Positions 5,484 through 5,617 of a stretch of DNA of 5,617 bases are shown in pieces. The stretch's first letter is position 1. The number at the start of each line of letters is the position of its first letter. The notes under the pieces were generated by a model. The model was not told where the DNA came from, did no database searches, and worked only from the letters and a program-made list of their open reading frames with translations. Source of the stretch: JAIOYV01 sp964388245 (GTDB taxonomy: Bacteria; Bacteroidota; Bacteroidia; Bacteroidales; M50B96). The stretch covers positions 1-5,617 of the forward strand of contig CAYLZH010000289.1 in the NCBI GenBank assembly GCA_964388245.1. The letters run 5' to 3'. The translations under genes and the position numbers were made by a program.

Positions 5484-5617
5484 TTCATAATCAGAACTTT
5501 GCTATACTTTCTGATATTCGCTTCATGATGATAGGCCAACTGACAGCAAGGCAACCAGTAATATTAATAATTTGAATTTTTGGGTAAAGGAGAAAGAAAA
5601 GGTTTTGATTTCCGGTA
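5484..5617 (-). pseudogene. bamD: BamD signal peptide and lipobox region, interrupted by two in-frame stops
   Basis: Reading in the frame of the bamD body, the minus strand gives QKFKLLILLVALLSVGLSS, then TGA (5523-5525), SEYQKV, TAG (5502-5504), QSSDYELKF. Typical Bacteroidetes BamD reads ...SSCSEYQKVLxSSDYELKF, so TGA replaces the lipobox cysteine (TGC/TGT to TGA) and TAG replaces a leucine (TTG to TAG). No ATG occurs in this frame up to the window edge. Everything else is in frame, with no indel. Sequencing or consensus error at a contig end, a real pseudogene, or a start beyond the window are all possible. Confidence 0.7.

Noticed and set aside
5490..5510. Frameshift by deletion between short repeats as the cause of the broken bamD N-terminus
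   Set aside because: The body frame itself continues upstream through SEYQKV and the signal peptide, so two substitutions to stop codons explain the data without any indel.
5523..5525. TGA at the lipobox read as selenocysteine or a reassigned codon
   Set aside because: No evident SECIS-like hairpin was seen, a second stop (TAG) follows in the same gene, and no other gene in the window uses an internal TGA or TAG.
5222..5575. 117-codon plus-strand open frame overlapping bamD
   Set aside because: It is antisense to the BamD coding frame, including its signal-peptide region; the translation looks random and His/Arg-rich.

Overview
The window looks like a Bacteroidota (Bacteroidetes) chromosome fragment, probably class Bacteroidia and possibly Marinilabiliales-like. 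The evidence is low GC by eye, weak Shine-Dalgarno signals, a TAnnTTTG-like promoter element, a Bacteroidetes-type omega subunit, a DUF4835/PorD protein, a PorT-like outer-membrane barrel and a Bacteroidetes BamD. A run of ten Ns at 2814-2823 marks a scaffold join. The odd length, and a gene that runs off the right edge, suggest the window may be a whole small scaffold, possibly metagenomic, so defects near its ends and beside the Ns must be treated cautiously.

Left part, plus strand: positions 1-369 hold no firm gene, only short coding-like scraps (perhaps a transposase remnant) and a perfect short palindrome. A two-gene unit follows: an outer-membrane beta-barrel protein (370-1149) and, 11 bases on, a lipoprotein of unknown family (1161-1775). 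It converges on porD.

Right part, minus strand, reading leftwards: bamD (outer-membrane protein assembly), rpoZ (RNA polymerase omega), coaBC (coenzyme A synthesis), then, across a 368-base interval with the gap, porD (DUF4835, linked to type IX secretion). As I recall, bamD-rpoZ-coaBC-porD is a conserved Bacteroidetes housekeeping neighbourhood, so the join across the Ns is plausible overall.

Three anomalies stand out. (1) The bamD frame continues upstream of its first possible start through a clear lipoprotein signal peptide, but is interrupted by TGA exactly at the lipobox cysteine and by TAG seven codons later. (2) A 47-base sequence forming the porD leader is repeated at 83% identity 164 bases away, on the other side of the Ns. 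(3) Between them lies an orphan stretch that reads like the C-terminal helices of a TolC-family efflux protein. I see no defence system, CRISPR array, RNA gene or complete mobile element. These anomalies may be sequence or assembly artefacts rather than new biology.
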